A model generated the notes under the pieces. That model did not search any database, was not told the origin of the DNA, and saw only the letters and a program-made list of their open reading frames with translations. A stretch of DNA of 14,855 nucleotides. It comes from Acidimicrobiales bacterium. Its GTDB lineage: Bacteria > Actinomycetota > Acidimicrobiia > Acidimicrobiales > Palsa-688. A program made the position numbers and the translations under genes. The stretch spans positions 1 to 14,855 of the forward strand of contig JASHVH010000449.1 of assembly GCA_030039575.1 (NCBI GenBank), written 5' to 3'. Shown piece by piece: positions 1 to 5,588 of this stretch. Numbering within the stretch: position 1 is the stretch's first letter; each line of letters opens with the position of its first letter.

Positions 1-312
1 TCGTTTACCTGCTGGTGGCCGAGCCGACAGGCAAGCTCGAGCGTGCTAAGTGGTGGCCGTAACCACGAGTCAGGGCGCTTCTGTCAGGCGGCCTTGCCTT
101 CGGCCCCAGTGCTACGGGACCACGCTTCTCGGGCTCAAAAATGTCGTTGCGATTACTTCTGCCGCCCCAGTTCACTTTTTGAGCCCCAGTACAGAGGAGG
201 ATCTCACGTTCGGCGCCGATTGTCGCGCGCTTTGTGGTCGGTGGCGCCCGTCCGTCCGGGGCCGGAGCCATCTGGACCTGCCTAGTGCCCGATCTTCTAT
301 GGTGCAGGTCAG
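1..312. other. Leader region upstream of nadD, no convincing gene
   Basis: No recognisable gene lies here. One frame is open from the window edge to a TAA at 60–62 and ends in the residues LVAEPTGKLERAKWWP. It could be the last 19 residues of an upstream gene, but nothing identifies it. The rest is non-coding as far as can be seen. It holds an 11-bp inverted repeat (131–141 and 176–186), three copies of GCCCCAGT (103–110, 164–171, 183–190) and a strong Shine-Dalgarno-like AGGAGG at 195–200 with no ATG, GTG or TTG at a suitable distance. No tRNA-like fold was seen. Confidence 0.5.
131..186. repeat. 11-bp perfect inverted repeat with 34-nt spacer
   Basis: GGGCTCAAAAA at 131–141 is exactly complementary to TTTTTGAGCCC at 176–186. 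The pair would form a stem closed by a 34-nt loop, or serve as a two-site operator. The symmetric arms end in A5 and T5 on the inner side, unlike an intrinsic terminator, where the T run follows the stem. It lies about 130 bases upstream of the nadD start, inside the probable promoter or leader region. The function is unknown. Confidence 0.6.
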
Positions 313-352
313 ATGCCAGATCAGATGCCAGATCAGATGCCAGATCAGATGT
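305..352 (+). repeat. Four tandem 12-bp repeats spanning the nadD start codon
   Basis: The unit CAGRTCAGATGY occurs four times without gaps at 305–316, 317–328, 329–340 and 341–352. The first copy has G in place of A at its fourth base, and the last ends in T. Each unit contains an ATG, and because 12 is divisible by three all four ATGs (313, 325, 337, 349) are in the nadD frame. If translation starts at 313, the protein begins with three MPDQ repeats. Confidence 0.9.
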
Positions 353-945
353 CGGAACGGATCGGCCTCTTCGGAGGCACCTTCGACCCCATACACGTCG
401 GCCACCTGGTGGCCGCCGTCAACGCTCACCACGACCTCGGGCTTGACCGGGTGGTGCTCATGGTGGCGAACGTGCCGTGGCAGAAGGCGGGGGCTCGCGA
501 GGTGACGCCGGCCGAGGACCGGTTCGCCATGGTCAAGGCGGCTGTTGGTGAAGTCCCTGGCCTCGAAGCCAGCCGGATGGAGATCGACCGGGGTGGTCCT
601 TCCTACACGGCAGACACTATTGCGGAGCTATCGGCGCTCCACCCCGGGGCCGAACTGTTCGTCATCGTAGGGTGGGACGTCAGCGCCGAACTGGCCACCT
701 GGGAACGGCTGGACGAGATCCGGGACCTCGCCACCCTGGTCGTGGTCAACCGGCCGGGCACTCCCCCGCCCATGGGGCTCCTGCAGGACGGTTGGCGGCT
801 GAAGGAAGTGACGGTGCCGAACCTCGAGATCTCGAGTACAGACTTACGCGCCCGGGCCGCCAGCGGGCGGCCGCTGGACTATCTAGTCCCGGCGGCGGCC
901 GTCCGCGTCATCAGGGAACGGGGGCTGTACTCTTTAAGTGGATGA
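313..945 (+). CDS. nadD: Nicotinate-nucleotide adenylyltransferase (NadD)
   Basis: This enzyme transfers an adenylyl group from ATP to nicotinate mononucleotide, giving deamido-NAD+ in the cytoplasm, a late step of NAD biosynthesis. The nucleotidyltransferase signature GLFGGTFDPIHVGHL lies near residues 16–30 and contains the T/HxGH catalytic motif. The second signature, ISSTDLRAR, lies near the C-terminus. The length of 210 residues is normal once the N-terminal MPDQ repeats are allowed for. The start is ambiguous: ATG occurs at 313, 325, 337 and 349, and no strong ribosome-binding site precedes any of them. Only a weak AGG lies before 313. The family core begins just after the 349 codon (MSERIGLFGG), so 349 is a serious alternative. 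The stop overlaps the next start as ATGA, and the nearby rsfS matches the common nadD–rsfS pairing. Confidence 0.96.
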   Translation: MPDQMPDQMPDQMSERIGLFGGTFDPIHVGHLVAAVNAHHDLGLDRVVLMVANVPWQKAGAREVTPAEDRFAMVKAAVGEVPGLEASRMEIDRGGPSYTADTIAELSALHPGAELFVIVGWDVSAELATWERLDEIRDLATLVVVNRPGTPPPMGLLQDGWRLKEVTVPNLEISSTDLRARAASGRPLDYLVPAAAVRVIRERGLYSLSG

Positions 946-1202
946 CCAGTGCCCTCGGGGCCAACCCGGAGCCAGCCTTTAGTGCGAAGGCGGAAGCGCC
1001 AGACCTGCGTACCAGGAGCCAGAGGCGGTCAGACCGGCGCAAGCGCAGGACCGAGAAGATCGTGGCTGTTCTTGTCCTGCTTATCGCGTTCATCGTGACA
1101 GTGGTCCTGCTCGGGTTGCAGTGGCTCGGCAACCAGGGCCAGGCGAGCATCGCCCCTATTCAGACGAGCCATACGTTCCTTAGTGAGGTGCAACCTTCTT
1201 GA
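942..1202 (+). CDS. Small single-pass membrane protein between nadD and rsfS
   Basis: This 86-residue protein is not recognised. Its first 39 residues are hydrophilic, with a very basic stretch (RTRSQRRSDRRKRRTEK, residues 23–39). One transmembrane helix follows (about 40–62, IVAVLVLLIAFIVTVVLLGLQ) and then a short tail of about 24 residues. The basic segment before the helix predicts a cytoplasmic N-terminus by the positive-inside rule. The ATG overlaps the nadD stop as ATGA, and its own TGA overlaps the TTG start of rsfS, so it is very probably a real gene translated by coupling. In many actinobacteria a LytR-CpsA-Psr gene occupies this slot. This protein has a similar basic-then-helix N-terminus but no catalytic domain, so it could be a reduced relative or something unrelated. 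No function is assigned. Confidence 0.75.
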   Translation: MTSALGANPEPAFSAKAEAPDLRTRSQRRSDRRKRRTEKIVAVLVLLIAFIVTVVLLGLQWLGNQGQASIAPIQTSHTFLSEVQPS

Positions 1203-1639
1203 CCTTCGCCCCCAATGCTCCTGGAGCTTGGGAGGGCAATGGTGCCATCGATGGCAGCTCGAACGCTGAGCAGACGCGGGACCGGGTCTCATTAGCAGCC
1301 AGAGCCGCCTCTTCGAAGCTCGGTCGCGACACGCTCGTACTCGGCGTCGAGAACCTTCTGGGGCTGACCGACGCGTTCGTGATCACCAGTGGCGCCAACC
1401 CTCGCCAAGTGCACACCATAAGTGATGAAGTCGAGCGCCAGCTGAAACTGGCCGGCGCCGGAGGCCCGCGCTCTGTGGAGGGCCTCGACGACGCCCGCTG
1501 GGTCCTTATGGACTACGGCGATTTCATCGTTCACGTGTTCCTGGAGGAGGCGCGTCTTTTCTACGACCTCGAGCACCTTTGGGGTGATGCCCCTTGTTGG
1601 TCGTGGGACGATCAGGCCGAAGAACTCGTCACCACATAG
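1199..1639 (+). CDS. rsfS: Ribosomal silencing factor RsfS
   Basis: RsfS (RsfA/Iojap/DUF143 family) binds ribosomal protein uL14 on the 50S subunit and blocks subunit joining when nutrients are scarce. The family core is clear: LAARAASSKLGRDTLVLGVENLLGLTDAFVITSG, then NPRQVHTISDEVERQLK, then the C-terminal WVLMDYGDFIVHVFLEEARLFYDLEHLWGDAP. At 146 residues it is somewhat longer than typical, because of about 27 extra N-terminal residues before the first family helix. The start chosen is TTG at 1199: GAGGTG at 1185–1190 lies 8 bases upstream, and the codon overlaps the preceding TGA as TTGA, matching the coupled arrangement of this cluster. Its partnership with nadD is typical. Identification is secure; the N-terminus is less so. 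Confidence 0.95.
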   Translation: MTFAPNAPGAWEGNGAIDGSSNAEQTRDRVSLAARAASSKLGRDTLVLGVENLLGLTDAFVITSGANPRQVHTISDEVERQLKLAGAGGPRSVEGLDDARWVLMDYGDFIVHVFLEEARLFYDLEHLWGDAPCWSWDDQAEELVTT

Positions 1640-1679
1640 GGGGAACCGTCCCACCCCGGCCCGCATCCTGAGGTCGGGC

Positions 1680-1721
1680 GCCGAGAGCTAAGCCGTTCTC
1701 GGCACCCGCCTTCGGAGCGGG
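1680..1721 (+). terminator. Tandem hairpins after rsfS, possible terminator
   Basis: Two adjacent stem-loops lie about 40 bases after the rsfS stop. The first pairs GCCGAGA (1680–1686) with TCTCGGC (1697–1703) around a 10-nt loop. The second pairs CCCGC (1705–1709) with GCGGG (1717–1721) around a loop containing a stable cUUCGg tetraloop. No T-run follows, so this is a U-less or attenuator-type structure at best. Its position fits the end of the nadD–rsfS operon. Confidence 0.4.
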
Positions 1722-1884
1722 CGCGATAGTGACCTCGGTGCTGGCGTGGGCGACCTCGTCCAGGGCGAAAACGAAGCATGCACGACCAGCACCGGTCGGC
1801 GGGCTCACCTTTGGGTCAGTACAACTGGCCTAGATGCCGTTTCGACCCGGAGCGAGTTTGGATGAGGGACGTACCATCCGGGCC

Positions 1885-2355
1885 ATGAGTGCCGACGTGA
1901 CAGTAAAGACAGTCGAACCGGTGCCCACGGCGGTGGTGGCAGCGACGACGACCTGGGCGGAGTTCCCGAAGCTCTGGGGGCCGATGCTCGACCAGGTGTG
2001 GGCCTTTCTCCGCGGTGGCGGGCCGGACGGGCTCTGGAAAGACGGGCACAACATCATGCTTTACAAGGACGACGTCCCTAACGTAGAAGTGGGCGTCGAG
2101 GTGGACCGACTTTTCGACCCTGTCGGCCAGGTCGTCGCGTCTAGTTTGCCTGGCGGGCTGGTCGCCGCCGCCACCCACGGCGGACCAGTGACCGAGATCG
2201 GCGCCACCCATGAAGCGGTGGTTGAGTGGAGCAAAGCGATGGGGTACCGCCTCGCTGGCCCTCGTTGGGAGATCTACCACGATCCCGACCCGTCGACCGG
2301 TGACTTCGACGTGGAGGTGTGCTGGCTACTCCTGCCGCTCCTGCCGCCTGAGTGA
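1885..2355 (+). CDS. GyrI-like small-molecule-binding domain protein
   Basis: This 156-residue protein looks like a stand-alone GyrI-like/AraC effector-binding domain, which binds small hydrophobic ligands or, in SbmC, DNA gyrase. The evidence is its overall pattern: VEPVPTAVVAATTTWAEFPKLW at the start, VEVGVEVDRLF in the middle, then ASSLPGGLVAAATHGGP, THEAVVEWSKAMGYRLAGPRWEIYHD and a closing acidic strand. The LPGG...THGGP...WEIY series is the typical core of the family. No helix-turn-helix is attached. The frame is open to an earlier ATG at 1834, but residues before MSADVTVK do not resemble the family and have no ribosome-binding site, so 1885 is preferred. A GAGGGA lies 16 bases upstream of it, which is further than ideal. 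Neighbours do not indicate the ligand. Confidence 0.72.
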   Translation: MSADVTVKTVEPVPTAVVAATTTWAEFPKLWGPMLDQVWAFLRGGGPDGLWKDGHNIMLYKDDVPNVEVGVEVDRLFDPVGQVVASSLPGGLVAAATHGGPVTEIGATHEAVVEWSKAMGYRLAGPRWEIYHDPDPSTGDFDVEVCWLLLPLLPPE

Positions 2356-2372
2356 CCGTGAGGTCACCCCGG

Positions 2373-2415
2373 TCATACCGCACCTCATACCGAAAAACCC
2401 ACCCCGTCTCATACC
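2373..2415 (+). repeat. Three TCATACC direct repeats with 12-base phasing
   Basis: TCATACC occurs at 2373–2379, 2385–2391 and 2409–2415. The starts are 12 and 24 bases apart, so all fall on a 12-base register with one position skipped. They lie in the 158-base gap between the GyrI-like gene and the membrane-protein gene. They could be an iterated regulator-binding site, but no promoter hexamers of good quality were found next to them. Confidence 0.5.
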
Positions 2416-2513
2416 TCAGGTCAACCCGTAGGCCGATGCCACGGAGCCCTTTCCAGATTTACCGTCAGAAGTGGCCCGTCCAAAGGTGGCGGGGTCGACG
2501 AAGGAGCGGTGTT

Positions 2514-2984
2514 ATGGGCGACGTTTGGTTGGGGCTACTTGTTTTAGCTGGTGTGACCTTCACGATCTTTACCCAGGCAAAGGGTTTGACCCTGAGCTGG
2601 AGGCGGGTAGTGCTGCTACCGGCAATCGTCAGTGTGATCGGGCTGGTAGGGCTGATCGGCACCGCAGGCGTCGGGCCCGCAGACGTACTTTGCATGATGG
2701 CTAGCGCCGTTATCGCGGCGGCGATCGGGATCGGCCAGGGCGTGTCAATGCACCTCGAGGCCCGCAACGGGATCCTCTGGGGGCGGATGCCGGTACGTGG
2801 GCTTTGGTTGTGGGTGGCACTCATCGTGTGCCGTGTGGCAATGGTGGCCGTCGCCTATGCCATTGGCGCCAAGGCTGCGTACTCGTTCGATGCCATCATC
2901 TTGACGCTCGGCATCAACCGGCTGGCCCAAGCAGCTGTCGTCGGTACCCGTGGCCTCAAGGCGGGCATGAACTTCGCCTCGTAG
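2514..2984 (+). CDS. Multi-pass membrane protein, DUF1453/CcdC-like
   Basis: This is an integral membrane protein of 156 residues with about five predicted helices, near residues 4–20, 30–50, 53–77, 97–119 and 125–145. Between helices 1 and 2 is a charged LSWRR turn leading into VVLLPAIV. Between helices 3 and 4 is a polar loop, HLEARNGILWGRMPVRG. This layout resembles the DUF1453/CcdC-like membrane family found in actinobacteria, whose role is poorly known; the assignment is from pattern only. The ATG at 2514 is chosen because AAGGAG (2501–2506) lies 7 bases upstream. The frame extends upstream to a GTG at 2352, but that part encodes an arginine-rich, repeat-containing stretch that looks non-coding. 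A 34-bp palindrome follows the stop. Confidence 0.75.
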   Translation: MGDVWLGLLVLAGVTFTIFTQAKGLTLSWRRVVLLPAIVSVIGLVGLIGTAGVGPADVLCMMASAVIAAAIGIGQGVSMHLEARNGILWGRMPVRGLWLWVALIVCRVAMVAVAYAIGAKAAYSFDAIILTLGINRLAQAAVVGTRGLKAGMNFAS

Positions 2985-3006
2985 GCAGCCTGGAGCAGGT
3001 TGACGA

Positions 3007-3040
3007 GCACCTCCAAAAGTGATATCACTTTTGGAGGTGC
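3007..3040. repeat. Perfect 34-bp palindrome
   Basis: The sequence reads identically on both strands from 3007 to 3040, centred between 3023 and 3024 (arm: G, CACCTCCAAAAGTGAT, then its complement). It starts 22 bases after the stop of the membrane-protein gene and ends 45 bases before the preferred start of the hydrolase gene. As DNA it could bind a dimeric regulator. As RNA it would form a 15-bp hairpin closed by a short loop and hide the GGAGG in its right arm. No T-run follows, so a standard intrinsic terminator is unlikely. Confidence 0.9.
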
Positions 3041-3084
3041 CGAAGGCCGGTACCAAAGTGCTCGAAGGCGAATGCAAACAGCGA

Positions 3085-4332
3085 GTGAGACCGCCCCATG
3101 AACCGTCGGACATCGTCAAACGAAGTGGGCACGACCGCCGAGCTCTCGCGAGAGCTCTTCGCAGCGCCTTTGCCCTGGCGCTCCTGACGGCGGGTTGGTC
3201 CTCGGTGAGCCCGCCGGCGGGTGCCGGGGCGATGACGGGGCAGGCGGCCGGCCAGGGGGCGGGCCCCGTCTGGGTGTGCCGGCCAGGCCAGGCCGCTGAT
3301 CCCTGCGCCTCGAGCCTCGCCGCCACAGCCGTCACTGCGGCCGGCGCCGTGAAGACGGCAACTTGGCCGGGCTCGGCAATGGCGTCGAAGTTCGACTGCT
3401 TCTACGTCCTCCCGACCAACAGCCTGGCCAAGACCCCTAATACCAGCTTGGCGGTGACGAAGTTGGAAACGTTCATAGTGGCGGAACAAGCCGCCCCGCT
3501 GTCCCAGGTATGTGACGTGTGGGCGCCGGCCTACCGGTCCCAGACCTTGCGGAGCGTGGAGGAAGGGCTCGCCGGCAACGAGAAGGTCATGGCCTCGACC
3601 TTCGCCGTCGCCTATAACAGCGTGCTCCCGGCGTGGGACTGGTTCCTCTCCCATGCCCAGGGCAAGCCGGTCGTCCTGGTCGGGGACTCGCAGGGCTCCG
3701 CCGTGCTCATCCACCTCATCTCCGCCGAGTTAGACCACGAACCGTCGGTCCTTCGCCAACTACTCGTCGCCGTCCTGGTCGGTGGGAACCTCCAGGTCCC
3801 CCTGGGCAAGACCGTTGGCGCCACCTTCACCGAGGTCCCCTTGTGCACCTCAGGGAGCCAGACGGGGTGCGCCATCGCCTTTTCCTCCTACCCCTCGGAG
3901 CCGCCGGCGGGCTCGATCTTCGGCAGACCTGGCCAAGGCACGAGCCTCCAGTCGGGCCAGACGGCCAAGGCTGGTCAGCAGGTCGCCTGCACCAACCCGG
4001 CCGCCCTCGGCGGCGGCACGGCCGACCTCGACCCCTATGTGCTTACGGCCAGCCAGCTCGGCCTCACTGAGCATGTCACCACCCCCTGGGTCACCTACCC
4101 CGGCCTCTATTCGGCCACGTGCAAACAGGGTGGGGGGGCCACCTGGCTCCAGGTCACGAGCCTCGCGGCGACGAGCCACGCCCGGCCGGTCGTGAACGAC
4201 AACGTGGTGGGGAATTATGGCGGCGGGTCCGGCCCGGCATGGGGCTACCACAGCTACGAGTACGGCCTTACCCTCGGCAACCTGCTCCAAGACATTGCCG
4301 GTGAGGAGGCGGCGTGGGAGTCGCGCCACTGA
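3085..4332 (+). CDS. Secreted DUF3089-family alpha/beta hydrolase
   Basis: This is a probable exported serine hydrolase of 415 residues. A basic N-terminus (HDRRALARALR) is followed by a hydrophobic segment (SAFALALLTAGW) and an alanine/glycine-rich region ending AGAGA, a typical signal peptide. The mature part begins with WVCRPG, an actinobacterial DUF3089 feature. It continues with FDCFYVLPT, then QVCDVWAPAYR, and the nucleophile elbow LVGDSQGSAVL (GxSxG, Ser about 202), followed by a C-terminal part with several cysteines that may form disulfides. Family members are annotated as lysophospholipase- or lipase-like, but the substrate is unknown. The start is uncertain. GTG at 3085 is preferred because it gives a normal signal peptide. 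GTG at 3058 is possible. The frame also runs back to a GTG at 3019 inside the palindrome, which is unlikely to be used. Confidence 0.85.
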   Translation: MRPPHEPSDIVKRSGHDRRALARALRSAFALALLTAGWSSVSPPAGAGAMTGQAAGQGAGPVWVCRPGQAADPCASSLAATAVTAAGAVKTATWPGSAMASKFDCFYVLPTNSLAKTPNTSLAVTKLETFIVAEQAAPLSQVCDVWAPAYRSQTLRSVEEGLAGNEKVMASTFAVAYNSVLPAWDWFLSHAQGKPVVLVGDSQGSAVLIHLISAELDHEPSVLRQLLVAVLVGGNLQVPLGKTVGATFTEVPLCTSGSQTGCAIAFSSYPSEPPAGSIFGRPGQGTSLQSGQTAKAGQQVACTNPAALGGGTADLDPYVLTASQLGLTEHVTTPWVTYPGLYSATCKQGGGATWLQVTSLAATSHARPVVNDNVVGNYGGGSGPAWGYHSYEYGLTLGNLLQDIAGEEAAWESRH

Positions 4333-4351
4333 TCCGTTTCTGGGACGTGGA

Positions 4352-4380
4352 ACCCCGAGCCGCCCCAACTGTGCCGGGGT
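4352..4380. terminator. Weak hairpin between convergent hydrolase and marR genes
   Basis: ACCCCG (4352–4357) can pair with CGGGGT (4375–4380). An alternative pairs CCGCCCC (4360–4366) with GGGGTGG (4376–4382) with one G·U. The element lies between the ends of two convergent genes, where a bidirectional terminator would be expected. Neither strand has a good T-run, so support is weak. Confidence 0.3.
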
Positions 4381-4404
4381 GGTTGATGTGACAGGCGGAA
4401 CGGC

Positions 4405-4860
4405 TCAGCGCACGTTCGGAGTTGTGATGTTGTCGATTATGTCTTGCAGGGTCTGGCGCAGCTGTTCGAAGCGCTTAGCTCCAACTAGCTCCGCGATGGC
4501 TGACTCCGCCGACGTGGCCGCGTCGTAAATAACCTTTTCCAGCTGGTGGCCCTTGGGAGTGAGACGGATGATTCGTCCGCGTCCGTCGGCGGGGTCGGGC
4601 ACCCGGGTGAGATAGCCGCGTGCTTCCATGTCCCCGATCAGCGTGTTGACCGACTGCTTGGTAATCTGCATCCGCTCGGCCAGCTCCGTGGGGCGCAGCC
4701 CATCGGCAGTCGGGTACCGGAACATGCCGACATGGAAGCGGCCGAGGTCTTCGAAACCGGCGTCCACTACCCGGGTGTAGACCTGCTCGAGGACCCAGTG
4801 GTGAGTGACGCGCAGCATGGACCCGATGCGCGGCTCTCTTGTTTCGAGCCGACTTGACAC
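4405..4860 (-). CDS. MarR-family transcriptional regulator
   Basis: This is a winged helix-turn-helix repressor of 151 residues, a normal MarR length. The first helix is PRIGSMLRVTHHWVLEQVY. The DNA-binding helices cover about residues 57–80 (RPTELAERMQITKQSVNTLI), and the wing is DPADGRGR at about 89–96 before IIRLTPKGHQL. A C-terminal helix probably completes the dimer interface. The start is taken as GTG at 4860 because the first MarR helix begins upstream of the internal ATG at 4818. No ribosome-binding site precedes the GTG, and a TATGAT box 12 bases upstream would leave a leader of only about 6 bases, so translation may be leaderless or nearly so. The gene is divergent from the SnoaL-like gene, and the shared gap carries a twin dyad, so autoregulation and repression of that gene are inferred. 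Confidence 0.92.
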   Translation of the reverse strand: MSSRLETREPRIGSMLRVTHHWVLEQVYTRVVDAGFEDLGRFHVGMFRYPTADGLRPTELAERMQITKQSVNTLIGDMEARGYLTRVPDPADGRGRIIRLTPKGHQLEKVIYDAATSAESAIAELVGAKRFEQLRQTLQDIIDNITTPNVR

Positions 4861-4882
4861 GATAGTAAGGCTATCATACGAT
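4854..4882 (+). promoter_or_regulatory. Sigma-70-type promoter for the SnoaL-like gene
   Basis: TTGACA at 4854–4859 is a perfect -35 hexamer. It is followed by a 17-base spacer and TACGAT at 4877–4882 as the -10. Transcription would begin near 4889, giving a leader of about 47 bases to the ATG at 4936. The -10 and start point are overlapped by the dyads at 4863–4908, a geometry suited to repression. The -35 overlaps the first codons of the divergent marR. Confidence 0.75.
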
Positions 4883-4908
4883 CCCGGGTCGTAAGACAGT
4901 CTTACTAG
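4863..4908. promoter_or_regulatory. Twin inverted operator, probable MarR binding site
   Basis: The segment is a 46-bp imperfect palindrome centred on CCCGGG, with 19 of 23 arm positions paired. Each arm contains a 15-bp dyad, GTAAGGCTATCATAC at 4865–4879 and GTAAGACAGTCTTAC at 4891–4905; the second is perfect around its central A. Read head to head the arms share the consensus TAGTAAGRCTRTCWTACGAYCC. The dyad centres are 26 bases apart, about 2.5 helical turns. The left dyad covers the marR -10 candidate (TATGAT, minus strand, 4878–4873) and part of the forward -10. The right dyad covers the forward start point. Two MarR dimers would therefore shut both promoters. Confidence 0.75.
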
Positions 4909-4935
4909 AGATAAAGAAGCCTGGGAGGCTCGAAA

Positions 4936-5367
4936 ATGAAGCAATTTGAGATGGACCGACTCATCGAAACGCACCTGGCCGCCGAGTTCGCCGGGGACAC
5001 CGGAGGAGCGGTCGCTGTCTACACCGACGATGTCGAACACGACGTGGTCGGGTCCCCCACCGGCCCGGTGCACGGCAAGGCGGCTGCCCAGGGCTTCTAC
5101 GAGTACCTGACCGCCAACTTCCGAACCGAGGATACGACCCCAACCCACAGCTACTACGGCGACGACTTCTGTGTCATCGAGCACCAAGCGACCGGGACCG
5201 TCCCCGGTGATTTCCTCGGCGTACCTGGAAACGGTCGGCGAATCACGTTCCGGATGGTCCATATCTGGGAGTTCCGTGACGGACTGATCAGCCGCGAGAA
5301 CGTCTGGCTCGATGGCAACAGTATCGTCGCCCAGCTAACAGCACCCGCGCTCGCCGCAACCTTATAG
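4936..5367 (+). CDS. SnoaL-like (NTF2-fold) protein
   Basis: This 143-residue protein resembles the SnoaL/ester-cyclase branch of the NTF2-like superfamily: cone-shaped small proteins that act as cyclases, hydrolases or isomerases, or simply bind ligands. Typical features are an N-terminal helix (MDRLIETHLAAEFAGD), the strand VAVYTDDVEHDVVG, the segment GPVHGKAAAQGFYEYL, and the closing strands GRRITFRMVHIWEFRDGLISRENVWLD. Acidic and histidine residues (about D31, E34, H35) face the pocket in relatives, but the substrate cannot be read from sequence. The start is well supported by GGGAGG (4923–4928), 7 bases before the ATG. It is the first gene under the divergent, apparently MarR-controlled promoter and precedes an SRPBCC gene, which suggests an inducible small-molecule function. 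Confidence 0.85.
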   Translation: MKQFEMDRLIETHLAAEFAGDTGGAVAVYTDDVEHDVVGSPTGPVHGKAAAQGFYEYLTANFRTEDTTPTHSYYGDDFCVIEHQATGTVPGDFLGVPGNGRRITFRMVHIWEFRDGLISRENVWLDGNSIVAQLTAPALAATL

Positions 5368-5588
5368 GACCTGCCTCGACCGAAGCACAAAAGAAAATCG
5401 CCACGCCTGGCCGCACTTCGTGTCGCCGGGCATGCCATCCTGCTGACGGAAGGGTCAAACACCGGATAGCTGGCCGATCGATGGATGAATTTGCGGGCCT
5501 CGGAGCGTCCACTTCTTTGAACTGCTGAACACCGCTCGAAAAAGGAAGGGCGGAGAGCCCGAGCGCAAAGCCAGGAGGAGGGCCAACC
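5368..5588 (+). other. Intergenic region before the SRPBCC gene
   Basis: This 221-base gap contains no gene of credible size. No convincing promoter pair was found. The only clear signal is the very strong ribosome-binding site AGGAGGAGGG at 5573–5582 for the next gene. The gap is long enough to hold a separate promoter, so co-transcription with the SnoaL-like gene is possible but not shown. Confidence 0.5.

Noticed and set aside
195..219. AGGAGG ribosome-binding site suggesting a gene start near 208
   Set aside because: No ATG, GTG or TTG occurs at suitable spacing, and no downstream frame looks protein-like.
2352..2513. GTG start for the membrane protein overlapping the GyrI-like stop
   Set aside because: The extra 54 residues are arginine-rich and derive from a repeat-containing spacer, and an excellent ribosome-binding site precedes ATG 2514.
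3140..3157. Perfect 18-bp palindrome GAGCTCTCGCGAGAGCTC
   Set aside because: It lies in the coding sequence of the hydrolase signal peptide, where a repeated Arg-Ala-Leu motif (RRALARALR) with similar codons explains the symmetry.
3098..3187. ATG at 3098 as the hydrolase start
   Set aside because: It is out of frame with the hydrolase and ends after about 29 codons; a frameshift would be needed, and the in-frame GTG already gives a signal peptide.
4861..5262. N-terminal extension of the MarR frame to 285 codons
   Set aside because: The extension runs antisense through the SnoaL-like gene and the promoter region; MarR proteins are about 150 residues.
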